Positions 17,750-26,531 of a stretch of 64,000 nucleotides of DNA are shown here, piece by piece. Made by a program: the position numbers and the translations under genes. The notes beneath the pieces were generated by a model, which did not search any database, was not told where the DNA came from, and saw nothing but the letters and a program-made list of their open reading frames with translations. How positions within the stretch are numbered: the first letter of the stretch is position 1; each line of letters begins with the position of its first letter. Source of the stretch: Microbacterium luteolum (GTDB lineage: Bacteria; Actinomycetota; Actinomycetes; Actinomycetales; Microbacteriaceae); assembly GCF_039533965.1 (NCBI RefSeq), contig NZ_BAAAUN010000001.1:1054001-1118000 (forward strand), in the 5' to 3' direction.

Positions 17750-18400
17750 TCAGCGGCGCACGAACTCCGCGACGACCGGCGCGAGAGACGCACCGATTTC
17801 GGATGCCGGGCGCTTCCGCCCCTTCACCTCGAACGTGTGCCCGCCGCCCTCGATCCAGACGACCTCGGCGTTCTGACACGTCGCGACCGCATCCTCGAAC
17901 TGGGAGATCGGCTGGATGAACGGGTCGTTCGTCCCCTCGACGAACAGCTGCGGCACGCCGATGGCCGAAAGGTGCTCGATGCGCGGCTTCTCCGGTCTCC
18001 CTGGGGGATGCAACGGATACCCGAGGTACGCGAGCCCTTCGACCTCCAGCCCCTCGGCGACGGCCATGGACGCCATCCGTCCGCCGTAGGACTTCCCGGT
18101 CGCCCAGACGGTCGCGTCGGGGTCGGCGGCGCGCGCGAAGCCGACGACCGCGTTCCAGGTCGCGATCGCGTGCGCCGCCGGTCCCGGCATCCGGCGACCC
18201 TGCTCGACGTACGGGAAGTTGAAGCGCAGGGTCGAGAAGCCGAGAGCGTCGAGCGCAGCCGTGAACCCCGTCAGGAACGGGTGATCCTTGCCGGTCCCTG
18301 CTCCGTGCGCGACGATCACCGTCACTCCGTTGTCGCCGGCGGACCAGTCCGCGGAGACCGTCGTGGGCCCGGACGGCAGTTCGACGGCGATCTCCACCAT
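17750..18400 (-). CDS. Alpha/beta hydrolase (dienelactone hydrolase/Tex30-like)
   Basis: 216 residues. The nucleophile elbow reads GKSYGGRMAS (~101-110, Ser in G-x-S-x-G-G); DPFIQPISQFEDA probably supplies the acid and GGGHTFEVKGR the His of the triad. The oxyanion region VIVAHGAGTGKDH resembles the KANL3/Tex30 branch of the superfamily. Cytoplasmic hydrolase of unknown substrate. Its start codon overlaps the end of the upstream DUF4870 gene, forming a run with the VOC gene downstream. Confidence 0.8.
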   Translation of the reverse strand: MVEIAVELPSGPTTVSADWSAGDNGVTVIVAHGAGTGKDHPFLTGFTAALDALGFSTLRFNFPYVEQGRRMPGPAAHAIATWNAVVGFARAADPDATVWATGKSYGGRMASMAVAEGLEVEGLAYLGYPLHPPGRPEKPRIEHLSAIGVPQLFVEGTNDPFIQPISQFEDAVATCQNAEVVWIEGGGHTFEVKGRKRPASEIGASLAPVVAEFVRR

Positions 18401-18999
18401 CAGGCGCGGAGGAAGGGGATCGCGAACGGCACCCGCATGACCTTGCCCGAAGACGCCCGCACGGTGCCGATGATCACGATCACCAGGTGCGCGAGCGACA
18501 GCGCGAAGTACACGGTGATCGGGATGCCGAGCGGGTAGAAGCCCGTCGTCGGCGACTGCGACGTGAGGACGAACAGCAGCACGAAGTGCAGGATGAGCAG
18601 GAGCGTGGACACCATCAGGTAGGTGAGTCCCCAGTTCCGTGCCGCCCGCGCGTTCTCGCGCGCCGTGCCGCCGGCGCGGAGAGACGATCCGCCGCTCACC
18701 GCCATCGCGATTCCGGAGGCGAGACCGCCGGCGAACGGGAACGGGATGACGATCAGGAACCCGAGCACCCAGGGCAGCAGGCCACGGGGCGGAACCGCCG
18801 CCGGGTAGGCGGGGTACGCCGGGGCGGGGTACCCCGCGGGCGCACCCGGTGCGGGATAGGCCTGTGCGGGCTGAGCAGGCGCACCGTAGACCGGCGCGGG
18901 TGGCACCGGCATCTGAGCCGGGGCGGCCGGCGGCGCAGGAGGAGCAGGAGGCGGAGGCGGCGCGAACTCACCCGGACCCTGGGGATCCTGTCCGCTCAT
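18400..18999 (-). CDS. DUF4870 domain membrane protein
   Basis: 199 residues. Residues 1-75 are Pro/Ala-rich low-complexity sequence (PPPPPAPPAPPA, AYPAYPAA), followed by three or four hydrophobic helices: LPWVLGFLIVIPFPFAGGL, NWGLTYLMVSTLLLILHFVL, and YFALSLAHLVIVIIGTV, ending KVMRVPFAIPFLRA. The C-terminal half matches the DUF4870 (TIM22-like topology) pattern. The Pro-rich cytoplasmic arm may be an interaction surface. Overlaps the preceding gene by an ATGA junction. Confidence 0.75.
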   Translation of the reverse strand: MSGQDPQGPGEFAPPPPPAPPAPPAAPAQMPVPPAPVYGAPAQPAQAYPAPGAPAGYPAPAYPAYPAAVPPRGLLPWVLGFLIVIPFPFAGGLASGIAMAVSGGSSLRAGGTARENARAARNWGLTYLMVSTLLLILHFVLLFVLTSQSPTTGFYPLGIPITVYFALSLAHLVIVIIGTVRASSGKVMRVPFAIPFLRA

Positions 19000-19697
19000 C
19001 GAGCGCCGTCCTGCGGGCCCTCGACGTCGGTGGCGACACCGGGCTCATCGACCGGACCCGGCGCGGGCGGCTCGGGAGTGGTTCCCTCGGGCTGCGGAAC
19101 GGGATCGGCCGGGCGTGGCGGGATCACGGGCTCCGGCGACGGCTCCGGCGCCGGCACCGGTGCACCCGCGGGGATCCGCTCGCCGTACCGGGGCGGCTCG
19201 TCGAGGTTCACCGGCGGCCTGACCGGGGCGACATGCGCAGACCCGAGCACCTGACGGGCCTTGGACAGCGACGTGGGCAGCACGGTGACCTCGTAGTGGT
19301 CGGCGGCGAACTGGGTGACGCTCGCGAAGTCGCGGCGACGGCGCACGATCGCATAGGTCACGAGGCTCAGCAGCATCCCCACGGCCACGCCGATGAAGAC
19401 GAAGCCGACGAACAGCTGGATCGGCACCTCGGGGTTGCCGAGCACGAGGATCGCGGAGAGGAACAGTCCGAGCAGCACTCCGTTGATCGCGCCGGAGCGG
19501 GCGGCCGCGGCGTAGCCGAGCTTCCCGGTGACTCTCTCGATGGTGCGCACGCTCTGCCCGACGATGGCGATGTCCCGCGCGGGCACCTCCCCCGCGATCA
19601 GCTTCGACACCGTCTTCTGCGCGCTCTCGTAGTCGCGCGTCGACGCGACCATCTCGCCGGTCTCGGTACCGTTCACAGGACGGTTCAGCATGCTCAT
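18996..19697 (-). CDS. General stress protein 17M-like (YflT-type) membrane protein
   Basis: 233 residues. The N-terminus MVASTRDYESAQKTVSKLI...VRTIERVTGKLGYAAAARSGAINGVLLGLF resembles the general-stress-protein 17M domain of actinobacteria, with two hydrophobic helices (~68-90 and 96-118). The C-terminal ~75 residues are Pro/Glu/Gly-rich (PAPEPSPEPVIPPRP). Function unknown. Cotranscribed with DUF4870 and hydrolase genes. Divergent from the PRC-MgtE protein. Confidence 0.7.
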   Translation of the reverse strand: MSMLNRPVNGTETGEMVASTRDYESAQKTVSKLIAGEVPARDIAIVGQSVRTIERVTGKLGYAAAARSGAINGVLLGLFLSAILVLGNPEVPIQLFVGFVFIGVAVGMLLSLVTYAIVRRRRDFASVTQFAADHYEVTVLPTSLSKARQVLGSAHVAPVRPPVNLDEPPRYGERIPAGAPVPAPEPSPEPVIPPRPADPVPQPEGTTPEPPAPGPVDEPGVATDVEGPQDGAR

Positions 19698-19782
19698 CCG
19701 GCCATTCTTTCACGCCCTGCCATCCCGGGCCCGTGTGTGCAACCCTCCGGCGCCCTGAGGGCCCGCGCACTACGCTGGGGAG

Positions 19783-21051
19783 GTGAGCACACAAAGGGTT
19801 TTCGCCGCGCGCCTGGCAGGTTGCGCCGTCTTCGACCCCCAGGGCGATCGGCTCGGCAAAGTCCGCGACGTCGTCATCGTGTACCGAAGTACCGCCGCTC
19901 CCCGCGTCATCGGACTGGTGGTCGAGATCCCCGGCCGCCGACAGGTCTTCCTGTCGATCGGGCGGGTCACGTCGATCCGCGCCGGCCAGGTCATCACCAC
20001 CGGCCTCATCAACGTGCGACGGTTCTCGCCCCGCGCCGGTGAAGTGCGCATCCTCGCGGAGATGCTCGGGCGACGGATGACGTTCGCCGACGGCAGCGGC
20101 ACAGCCGTCATCGAAGACGTCGCGATCGAGCCGAACCGCCTCGGCGAGTGGGCCGTGAGCCAACTCTTCCTCCGCCGCCCGAAGACCAGCGCCTCGCCGT
20201 TCGCCAAGGGCCCGACGACCTTCGCCGCGTGGAGCGAGGTCGCCGAGAAGGTCGCACCCGGCGAGTCGCAGTCCGCCGAGCAGCTGGTCGCGTCGTATGC
20301 CGAGCTGCACGCCGCCGACCTCGCCAACACCCTCTTGGATCTGCCGCAGAAGCGCATGATCGAGGTCGCCGAAGAGCTCTCCGACGACCGGCTCGCCGAT
20401 GCCCTGGAAGAGATGCCCGAAGACGATCAGGTGCACATCCTCGATTGGCTGGGCGACGAGCGCGCCGCGGACATCCTCGACCAGATGGAACCGGACGACG
20501 CCGCCGATCTCCTGGCCCAGCTGCCTCCCAAGCGGCTCGAGCAGCTGCTCGAGCTGATGGAGCCGGAAGAGGCCGAAGACGTCAGGATGCTGTTGCGCTA
20601 CGGCCCGGACACCGCCGGTGGTCTGATGACTCCGGAGCCCATCATCCTCTCGGCGGATGCCACGGTGGCCGAGGCACTCGCGCTGATCCGTCGCCATGAG
20701 CTGCACCCTGCCCTCGCGTCTGCGGTGTTCGTCACGCTTCCGCCGTTCGAGACGCCGACCGGTCGCCTGCTCGGCATGGTGCACTTCCAACGGATGCTGC
20801 GCTACCCGCCGCACGAACGTCTCGGCGGGATCATGGACGACAGTCTCGAGCCCGTGCCCGCGAACGCGTCCGCCGCCGAGGTCGCGCGTCTCCTGGCGAG
20901 CTACGACCTCGTCTCGCTTCCCGTCGTGGATGCCGCGCGTCGCCTCGTCGGCGCGGTCAGCATCGATGATGTGCTCGACTACCTGTTGCCGGACGACTGG
21001 CGCTCGCATGACAGCGACGAGACTGCGACGCCCGCGAAGGAGGTGCGCTGA
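19783..21051 (+). CDS. Soluble PRC-barrel / MgtE-N / CBS-domain protein
   Basis: 422 residues from GTG 19783. Domains: PRC-barrel-like VFAARLAGCAVFDPQGDRLGKVRDVVI (~4-30) and a second such stretch, then the MgtE intracellular N domain (ELHAADLANTLLDLPQKRMIEVAEEL through ADILDQMEPDDAADLLAQL), then two CBS repeats (GLMTPEPIILSADATVAEALALI, VARLLASYDLVSLPVVD). The transmembrane channel of true MgtE is absent, so this is probably an Mg2+/nucleotide-sensing regulatory protein, not a transporter. Overlaps the DUF1003 gene by one base (TGATG), a pairing conserved in actinobacteria. Confidence 0.85.
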   Translation: MSTQRVFAARLAGCAVFDPQGDRLGKVRDVVIVYRSTAAPRVIGLVVEIPGRRQVFLSIGRVTSIRAGQVITTGLINVRRFSPRAGEVRILAEMLGRRMTFADGSGTAVIEDVAIEPNRLGEWAVSQLFLRRPKTSASPFAKGPTTFAAWSEVAEKVAPGESQSAEQLVASYAELHAADLANTLLDLPQKRMIEVAEELSDDRLADALEEMPEDDQVHILDWLGDERAADILDQMEPDDAADLLAQLPPKRLEQLLELMEPEEAEDVRMLLRYGPDTAGGLMTPEPIILSADATVAEALALIRRHELHPALASAVFVTLPPFETPTGRLLGMVHFQRMLRYPPHERLGGIMDDSLEPVPANASAAEVARLLASYDLVSLPVVDAARRLVGAVSIDDVLDYLLPDDWRSHDSDETATPAKEVR

Positions 21052-21593
21052 TGGCACGTTCTCCGCGCCTCGACGCGCCCCTCGGCCGGGGCACCACGCG
21101 CGCACGCCCCACCTCGCGCGACCGCTTCGGGCGGTTCACCGAATGGGTCGCCCGGGCGATGGGGACCCCCGCGTTCCTGCTGATGCTCACGCTGTTCTGC
21201 GTGGCCTGGATCCTCTGGAACACGCTGACGCCCGATCATCTGCGATTCGACGATGCGGCTCTGGGCTTCACCGCGCTCACCCTCATGCTCTCGCTGCAGG
21301 CCTCGTACGCCGCTCCCCTGATCCTGCTCGCGCAGAACCGCCAGGACGACCGCGACCGGGTGCAGATCGAGCAGGACCGTCAGCGCGCGGAACGCAACCT
21401 CGCCGACACCGAGTACCTCGCCCGTGAGATCGTCGCGCTGCGGATGGCGCTCGAGGAGCGCAACACGCAGCTCGTCACCCGCGATGTGCTGCGGAACGAG
21501 CTGAAGGCTCTGCTCGCGGAGCTCGACCCCGCAGATGAGAAGCACGGCGAGAAGCTCGGCGCCGAGAAGCACACCGGCGGCGCCGCCTCATGA
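21051..21593 (+). CDS. DUF1003 membrane protein
   Basis: 180 residues. Hallmarks of DUF1003: FGRFTEWVARAMGTPAFLLMLTLFCVAWILWNTL, YAAPLILLAQNRQDDRDR, then a charged coiled-coil-like helix EQDRQRAERNLADTEYLAREIVALR. Two transmembrane helices near residues 42-62 and 80-100. Function unknown; it is often encoded beside the MgtE-like CBS protein, as here, and may partner with it. ATGA overlap with mrp. Confidence 0.8.
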   Translation: MARSPRLDAPLGRGTTRARPTSRDRFGRFTEWVARAMGTPAFLLMLTLFCVAWILWNTLTPDHLRFDDAALGFTALTLMLSLQASYAAPLILLAQNRQDDRDRVQIEQDRQRAERNLADTEYLAREIVALRMALEERNTQLVTRDVLRNELKALLAELDPADEKHGEKLGAEKHTGGAAS

Positions 21594-22711
21594 CAGCGGT
21601 CGACAGAGTCCGCGCCGCCGTGGCCGCGGTCACGGATCCGGAGCTGCGCCGTCCGATCGGCGACCTCGACATGGTGCGCGAGATCGAGGTGGACGGCGAT
21701 CTGGCGCGGGTCGGGATCGTGCTCACGATCGTCGGCTGTCCCGCGGCGTCGCGCATCGAGTCGGATGTGCGACAGGCGGCGGCATCCGTTCCCGGCATCA
21801 CCGCCGTCGAGGTCGCGGTCGGCGTGATGACGCCCGCCGAGCGCAAGGCGCTGACCGAGAAGCTCCGCGAGGGACGGCCGGCGAGGCAGATGCCGTTCGG
21901 CCCCGAGTCGCTCACCCGGGTCATCCTCGTCTCCAGCGGCAAGGGCGGGGTGGGCAAGTCGACGGTCACCGCGAACCTCGCCGTCGCCCTCGCCGACCAG
22001 GGACTGTCCGTCGGACTCGTGGATGCCGACGTGCACGGATTCTCGATCCCCGGCCTGCTCGGCATCCCCGCGGGGACCCAGCCCACGCGCATCGACGATC
22101 TCATGCTGCCGCCGGTCGCGCACGGCGTGAAGACGATCTCGATCGGCATGTTCCTCCGCGACGGGGAGGCCGTGGTCGCCTGGCGAGGACCGATGCTGCA
22201 CCGGACGGTCTCGCAGTTCCTCACCGACGTCTTCTTCGGCGATCTCGACATCCTCCTGATCGACATGCCCCCGGGCACGGGCGACATCGCGATCTCGATC
22301 GGGCAGCTGCTGCCGCACGCCGAGGTGCTCGTGGTCACGACGCCGCAGGCCGCGGCATCCGACGTCGCCATCCGCAGCGGCCTCGTGGCCCGGCAGACCG
22401 GGCAGCGCGTGATCGGGGTCGTCGAGAACATGGCCGCGTACACCCTCCCCGACGGTACCGTCGTCGATCTGTTCGGCTCCGGCGGCGGCGAGGCCGTGGC
22501 CGCGGCGCTGTCGGACGGCGGCGACGCCGTGGCACTGCTGGCCTCGATCCCGCTGAGCCCGGCGCTCCGCGAGGGCGGCGACGTCGGCATCCCGATCGTC
22601 ACCACGGGATCGACGGATGCCGCCGCCACCACGATCCGTGCCCTGGCACGCTCCCTCGCCGGTCAGGGCCGCGGTCTCTCCGGACGATCCCTGCCGGTGT
22701 CGATCGGCTGA
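21590..22711 (+). CDS. mrp: Mrp/NBP35-family P-loop ATPase (Fe-S carrier)
   Basis: 373 residues. An N-terminal FeS-assembly (DUF59/MIP18) domain (~1-90) precedes the ATPase: deviant Walker A SSGKGGVGKSTVTANLAVAL (~115-134), DADVHGFSIPGLLG, DMPPGTGDIAISIG, and VVTTPQAAASDVAIRSG. The CxxC that binds the bridging cluster in many Mrp/ApbC proteins is absent (YTLPDGTVVDLFG at that place), as I recall for other actinobacteria. Predicted role: scaffold or carrier for Fe-S clusters. Third gene of the CBS-DUF1003-mrp operon. Confidence 0.9.
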   Translation: MTAVDRVRAAVAAVTDPELRRPIGDLDMVREIEVDGDLARVGIVLTIVGCPAASRIESDVRQAAASVPGITAVEVAVGVMTPAERKALTEKLREGRPARQMPFGPESLTRVILVSSGKGGVGKSTVTANLAVALADQGLSVGLVDADVHGFSIPGLLGIPAGTQPTRIDDLMLPPVAHGVKTISIGMFLRDGEAVVAWRGPMLHRTVSQFLTDVFFGDLDILLIDMPPGTGDIAISIGQLLPHAEVLVVTTPQAAASDVAIRSGLVARQTGQRVIGVVENMAAYTLPDGTVVDLFGSGGGEAVAAALSDGGDAVALLASIPLSPALREGGDVGIPIVTTGSTDAAATTIRALARSLAGQGRGLSGRSLPVSIG

Positions 22712-22749
22712 GCCGCCGACGACCGGAGGCCCCGTGGGAGAATGGGACG

Positions 22750-23244
22750 ATGCCCCCTCGCTCCCTCACGATCGATCAGAGCCTGCTCCGACGGATGGCG
22801 CGCGATGCGGCTGTCTACTCGCTCACACGCCCGGTCGCGATCGTCATGTGGGTCGCGCTGGCAGCCGCCCTCGGGATCAGCATCCTGAACCTGTCGGGAC
22901 GGGTCGCCGCCGGCCAGGACAACGACGGTCTCGCGGCGTGGATGCCGCCGCTGGTCATCGCCCTCGCCGTCGTCGCGATCATCATGTCCATCTCGAGCGC
23001 CCGTCACGCAGTGCGCGCCGCCATGCCGCCGGCGACCGTCGTGTGGGTATCGCTGGAGGAGGAGGAGCTGCAGGTGGGTAGCGGCGATCGCCGTTCGACC
23101 ATCGCCTACAGCACGTTCCAGAGCATCAGGGTGGGCACCGATGCCGTGCTGCTGAAGGTGCGCGACGCGTCGGTCGCGACGGCCATCCCCCGCGCGCTGC
23201 TGAGCGACGACGACCTCGCCGCCCTGCGCGCGAAGATCGCCTAG
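22750..23244 (+). CDS. Hypothetical membrane protein, YcxB-like
   Basis: 164 residues from ATG 22750 preceded by GGGAGAAT. Two hydrophobic helices (VAIVMWVALAAALGISIL, MPPLVIALAVVAIIMSI) are followed by a cytoplasmic beta-rich domain (WVSLEEEELQVGSGDRRSTIAYSTFQSI) and a terminal helix LLSDDDLAALRAKI. The arrangement resembles YcxB-like proteins with a PH-like C-terminal domain. Function unknown. 38 bases past mrp. Four-base overlap with the convergent neighbour. Confidence 0.65.
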   Translation: MPPRSLTIDQSLLRRMARDAAVYSLTRPVAIVMWVALAAALGISILNLSGRVAAGQDNDGLAAWMPPLVIALAVVAIIMSISSARHAVRAAMPPATVVWVSLEEEELQVGSGDRRSTIAYSTFQSIRVGTDAVLLKVRDASVATAIPRALLSDDDLAALRAKIA

Positions 23245-23867
23245 GCCACCGGGTCCCCGGTGCGACGCGCTGTTCGGCGCGATACCGCGAGGCGGATCAG
23301 CACGATGATCGTCACGCCGACCGCGAACGGCGGGAGGAAGACCGCGCCGAACGACAGCATCGTCCCGACGGGGTAGTCGGCGTTGCCTCCGCGACCGAGC
23401 CCGATGCTCCCGCCTCCGAACGAGTCGCCCGCGATCAGGAAGGCTCCGTCATAGATGTCTAGCGAATCCGTGCAGCGGACCTCGTGAGCACCCGCCGTCG
23501 AGGCCGTGAACTGCGTGATCTGCTCGAACCCCGCCTTCGGCGTCATCCACCAGAGAGTGCTGCTCCAGTCGAGCGCTGGCGCCCCGCGCTGCGCCACGGC
23601 TCCTCCGTCCGGTGCGGTGACGACGCAGTCCAGGGTGCCGAGGCTCGCGGAGACTCCCTGCGCCCAGACGCCCGCGCGTTGGTCCGCGCCGAGCTCGACG
23701 ACGATCGCGTCACCGAGCGGGCGGGGCTCCGCACGGTCGACCGACGCGACGATGGGGAGGACCCAGAGCACCCAGATCAGCGCGCCGCCGACGCCGCCGA
23801 GGACCGCGGCGGCCACCGCCACGCGAAGACGAGTCGCCGGGTGAGTGCGCGACCCCGCCGGCCTCAC
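23241..23867 (-). CDS. Hypothetical membrane protein with extracytoplasmic beta domain
   Basis: 208 residues from a GTG overlapping the tatB-like stop (GTGA). One N-terminal transmembrane helix (AVAAAVLGGVGGALIWVLWVLPIV), an external region of ~120 residues with beta-rich, Gly-rich sequence and two Cys that could form a disulfide (LDCVVTAPDGG, HEVRCTDSLD), then a second helix FLPPFAVGVTIIVLIRL and an Arg-rich tail. Not recognised. Translational coupling to the Tat protein suggests shared regulation. Confidence 0.65.
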   Translation of the reverse strand: MRPAGSRTHPATRLRVAVAAAVLGGVGGALIWVLWVLPIVASVDRAEPRPLGDAIVVELGADQRAGVWAQGVSASLGTLDCVVTAPDGGAVAQRGAPALDWSSTLWWMTPKAGFEQITQFTASTAGAHEVRCTDSLDIYDGAFLIAGDSFGGGSIGLGRGGNADYPVGTMLSFGAVFLPPFAVGVTIIVLIRLAVSRRTARRTGDPVA

Positions 23868-24235
23868 GTGGATTCGGGGTCGTACGGCGGCCGGTTCTCG
23901 GCGCTGAACTCCTGCGGGGCGCGCGGCGCCACGGGCTCGGCGATGGTGGCTCGCGCCTTCGTCGCGGCAGCGGGCTGCGGCTCCTCCAGCAGCGCATCGC
24001 GGATGATGCGGCGCGGGTCGTACTGCCGCGGATCGAGCTTGCGCCAGTCGACGTCATCGAGCTCGGGGCCCATCTCCTGGCGCATCTTCGACTTCGTGTC
24101 GCGCACGTACTCGCCGACCTTGCGGACCATGCGCGAGAATCCCTCAGCAGCCCGCGGAAGACGTTCCGGACCGATGATGAGGACCGCGATGAGGCCGATC
24201 AGCAGCAGCTTCTCGAAAGTGAGCCCGAACGTCAT
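23864..24235 (-). CDS. tatB: Sec-independent protein translocase TatB-like
   Basis: 123 residues. Short N-terminal membrane helix with the TatA/B signature FEKLLLIGLIAVLIIGPERLP (~7-27), an amphipathic helix AAEGFSRMVRKVGEYVRDTKSKM, then a Pro/Ala-rich tail. The Glu at residue 8 and the invariant GPERLP favour TatB over TatA. It should act with TatC in twin-arginine export of folded proteins; tatA and tatC are not in the window. Divergent from the O-methyltransferase, as in mycobacteria around sigE/tatB (recalled). Confidence 0.85.
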   Translation of the reverse strand: MTFGLTFEKLLLIGLIAVLIIGPERLPRAAEGFSRMVRKVGEYVRDTKSKMRQEMGPELDDVDWRKLDPRQYDPRRIIRDALLEEPQPAAATKARATIAEPVAPRAPQEFSAENRPPYDPEST

Positions 24236-24325
24236 CTCTACAGGCTACCGCCGCGCCTGCACTGCCCGCGCACACCGAACGAATACGCTGAGAACAATCA
24301 CAGTGCAAGCACGGAAAGGCAGGCC

Positions 24326-24964
24326 ATGAGCGAGCACGAAGCGAACGCGCGTTTCCTTCGCGAGTCCATCATCGAGCCGGATGCCATCGCGCGCGCCCGA
24401 GCCCATGCCGTCGAGCTGGGAGCGGCGCCCGTCAGCGCCGTCGTCGGGTCGCAGCTCGCCGTGATCGCCGCCGCGACCGCCGCGCGATCGATCGTCGAGA
24501 TCGGTACCGGCGCCGGCGTCTCAGGACTGTGGCTGCTGCGCGGAGCACCCCAGGCCGTGCTGACCTCGATCGACAACGAGCCGGAGCATCTCGCCGCGGC
24601 CCGTCAGGCCTTCTCCGATGCGAAGGTCCCCTCGACGAAGGCCCGTTTCATCACCGGACGCGCCTCCGACGTGCTCCCCCGCATGAATGAGGCCTCCTAC
24701 GACATCGTGCTCGTCGACGCCGACCCCGAGAACGTGATCGAGTACGTCGAGCACGGTCTGCGGCTCGTCCGCGCCGGAGGCATCGTGCTCGTTCCCCGCG
24801 TGCTCGGTGGCGGCCGTGTGGCCGACCCGGTGCAGCGCGACGAGGTCACCGCCGCGTACCGCTCGCTCGTGCAGGAGACGCAGGAGTCGTCGGCCGTTCT
24901 CGCGACCGTCTCCCCCGCGGGCGAAGGCCTCCTTCAGCTCGTCAGCCTCGCCGACCGCAGCTGA
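24326..24964 (+). CDS. SAM-dependent O-methyltransferase (Rv1220c-like)
   Basis: 212 residues. Rossmann methyltransferase of the catechol-O-methyltransferase-like class 3 family: SAM motif I IVEIGTGAGVSGLWLLRG (~55-72), acidic loop TSIDNEPEHL, motif DIVLVDADPENVIEYVEH with the metal-binding Asp residues. The substrate is unknown. Preceded by GGAAAGG about 10 bases before ATG 24326. Confidence 0.85.
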   Translation: MSEHEANARFLRESIIEPDAIARARAHAVELGAAPVSAVVGSQLAVIAAATAARSIVEIGTGAGVSGLWLLRGAPQAVLTSIDNEPEHLAAARQAFSDAKVPSTKARFITGRASDVLPRMNEASYDIVLVDADPENVIEYVEHGLRLVRAGGIVLVPRVLGGGRVADPVQRDEVTAAYRSLVQETQESSAVLATVSPAGEGLLQLVSLADRS

Positions 24965-24984
24965 GCCGCGCCCGCAACGAGAAA

Positions 24985-25016
24985 GAGGGCGACGGATCCG
25001 AAGATCCATCGCCCTC
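24985..25016. terminator. Bidirectional-type hairpin between convergent genes
   Basis: Arms at 24985-24998 and 25003-25016 form a 14-bp stem (GAGGGCGACGGATC against its complement with a single C/A mismatch) closed by a CGAA tetraloop. It lies 20 bases past the O-methyltransferase stop and 30 bases past the DUF3117 stop on the other strand. An A-run (GAAA) at its left serves as a short U-tract for the minus direction. Confidence 0.7.
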
Positions 25017-25045
25017 GAAGATCCGCAGAGCGGATCCTGGGTCTA

Positions 25046-25219
25046 TCAGGCCGGTGCCACGACGGCGGCCAGCACGTCGTGAAGTTCCTTGGCCTCGGCG
25101 TCGTTCACGGAGACGACCAGACGGCCGCCACCTTCGAGCGGAACGCGCACGATGATGAGTCGCCCTTCTTTCACGGCCTCCATGGGTCCGTCTCCGGTCC
25201 TCGGCTTCATCGCTGCCAT
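25046..25219 (-). CDS. DUF3117 family mini-protein
   Basis: 57 residues: begins MAAMKPRTGDGPMEAVKEGR, continues with LIIVRVPLEGGGRLVVSVN and ends ELHDVLAAVVAPA. This is the conserved actinobacterial DUF3117 pattern (relative of M. tuberculosis Rv1211). A strong ribosome-binding site AAAAGGAG lies five bases before the ATG at 25219, indicating high expression. Function unknown; the KPRTGDGPMEA N-terminus is the most conserved part. Confidence 0.88.
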   Translation of the reverse strand: MAAMKPRTGDGPMEAVKEGRLIIVRVPLEGGGRLVVSVNDAEAKELHDVLAAVVAPA

Positions 25220-25313
25220 CGTGGCTCCTTTTCCTCGGTGGTATGAGATGAGTTTATCGGGTGTAACCGGTGCCTGGACGTCACCTGTGAAGAAAAGCGA
25301 CGCACGTTCACTT

Positions 25314-26531
25314 TCACGGCACCTGCCAGAAGGTGTTCCCGAGGGCGTACATGGGGAAGATCCAGGCCCATTGACCGACCAGGCAGAGGGTCAGTACACC
25401 GCCTCGCCACCACCGCGACCGAGGCACTGCGACCGCTCCCCACGTCGGACTCAGCGGCAGCAGCAGTCGGAACGTGCTCGACTGCGGGAAGAACACCGCG
25501 AGCAGATACAGCAGATAGCTCGCGCTCCACAGCCGTATATCCGCTCCCAACGCTCGTACCTGCGGGAGATACAGCAGCGCAGCTCCGGCCGCGACAGTCA
25601 GCAGAGCCAGTGCCACCGGCCCCGCCCAGGTCGGCAGGCCCCACAGCCCGAACCAGAACTGCGAAGCCTGGACCCATCCCTCGAACGGCACGAACCCCTC
25701 GACGCCGCCGGCGATCCAGTGCCGCCGCCATGCGAGCTCCGTGGCGAGGTAGGCGCCGGGATCGCCCGTGATGATGCCGGCGATCAGCTGCCAGGCGAAG
25801 CCGGTCGCGGTGGCGAGGGCGCCGAGCGCGACGATGTGCGCGATCTCCCGGCCGGTGAGCGGATCTTCGCGGCGGCGCACCCACCGGACGATGCCGTGCA
25901 GTCCGATGTAGAGCGCGAAGGCGAGGATGCCCGGCCGCGTGAAGGCCATCACCGGGATGAGCACGTAGAGCCAGGCGTACTGCCGGCGTGTCATCGCGTC
26001 GAGAGCCAGGAACAGCAGCAGGAGGAACAGCGTCTCCGCGTAGCCGACCTGGAACATCGCGGCGAGCGGGCCCGCGGCGAAGAACACCACGGCCCAGGTC
26101 GCCGCGGAGACTCCGATGCGATCACGGAGAAGCCGATGCAACGCCAGACAGGCGAGGTAGCCGGCCACGAAGGAGAGCAGGAAGGCTCCGGCGCCCCAGG
26201 AGCCGAATACGAACCCGAGCGCCTTGGCCGCGTAGGCGAACACCGGCATGAACGCCCAGGCGTTCTCCGCGACATCGCCGGTATCCGTCACCGGAAGCTC
26301 CGCCGGATACCCGCTCTCGGCGACCAGCCAGTACCACTGCGCATCCCAGCCGAGCACGAAGTCGATCAGCCCGGCCCCCGCTCCGAAGCGCGACAGCGAT
26401 GTCGACAGAGTGGCCGCCGCGATGAGGAAGCCGGTCGTGACGATGCGCGCGGCGAGATAGATGACGGCGATGCGCAGCGCGAGCGGCGCCTGCGCCCAGC
26501 GACGGGCGACGCTCAGTGCGAGGTGAGCCAT
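25314..26531 (-). CDS. Polytopic GT-C-fold glycosyltransferase-like membrane protein (PIG-V-like mannosyltransferase)
   Basis: 405 residues, about ten transmembrane helices. The first loop contains FVLGWDAQWYWLVAESGYP, matching the acidic WD...(Y/H) loop of GT-C enzymes such as PIG-V/mannosyltransferase families; later stretches FMPVFAYAAKALGF, GYAETLFLLLLFLALDA, and MAFTRPGILAFALYIGL are also typical. Predicted to transfer a sugar from a polyprenyl-phosphate donor on the outer membrane face. Acceptor unknown. The start overlaps the dapE end by 19 bases. Confidence 0.75.
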   Translation of the reverse strand: MAHLALSVARRWAQAPLALRIAVIYLAARIVTTGFLIAAATLSTSLSRFGAGAGLIDFVLGWDAQWYWLVAESGYPAELPVTDTGDVAENAWAFMPVFAYAAKALGFVFGSWGAGAFLLSFVAGYLACLALHRLLRDRIGVSAATWAVVFFAAGPLAAMFQVGYAETLFLLLLFLALDAMTRRQYAWLYVLIPVMAFTRPGILAFALYIGLHGIVRWVRRREDPLTGREIAHIVALGALATATGFAWQLIAGIITGDPGAYLATELAWRRHWIAGGVEGFVPFEGWVQASQFWFGLWGLPTWAGPVALALLTVAAGAALLYLPQVRALGADIRLWSASYLLYLLAVFFPQSSTFRLLLPLSPTWGAVAVPRSRWWRGGVLTLCLVGQWAWIFPMYALGNTFWQVP

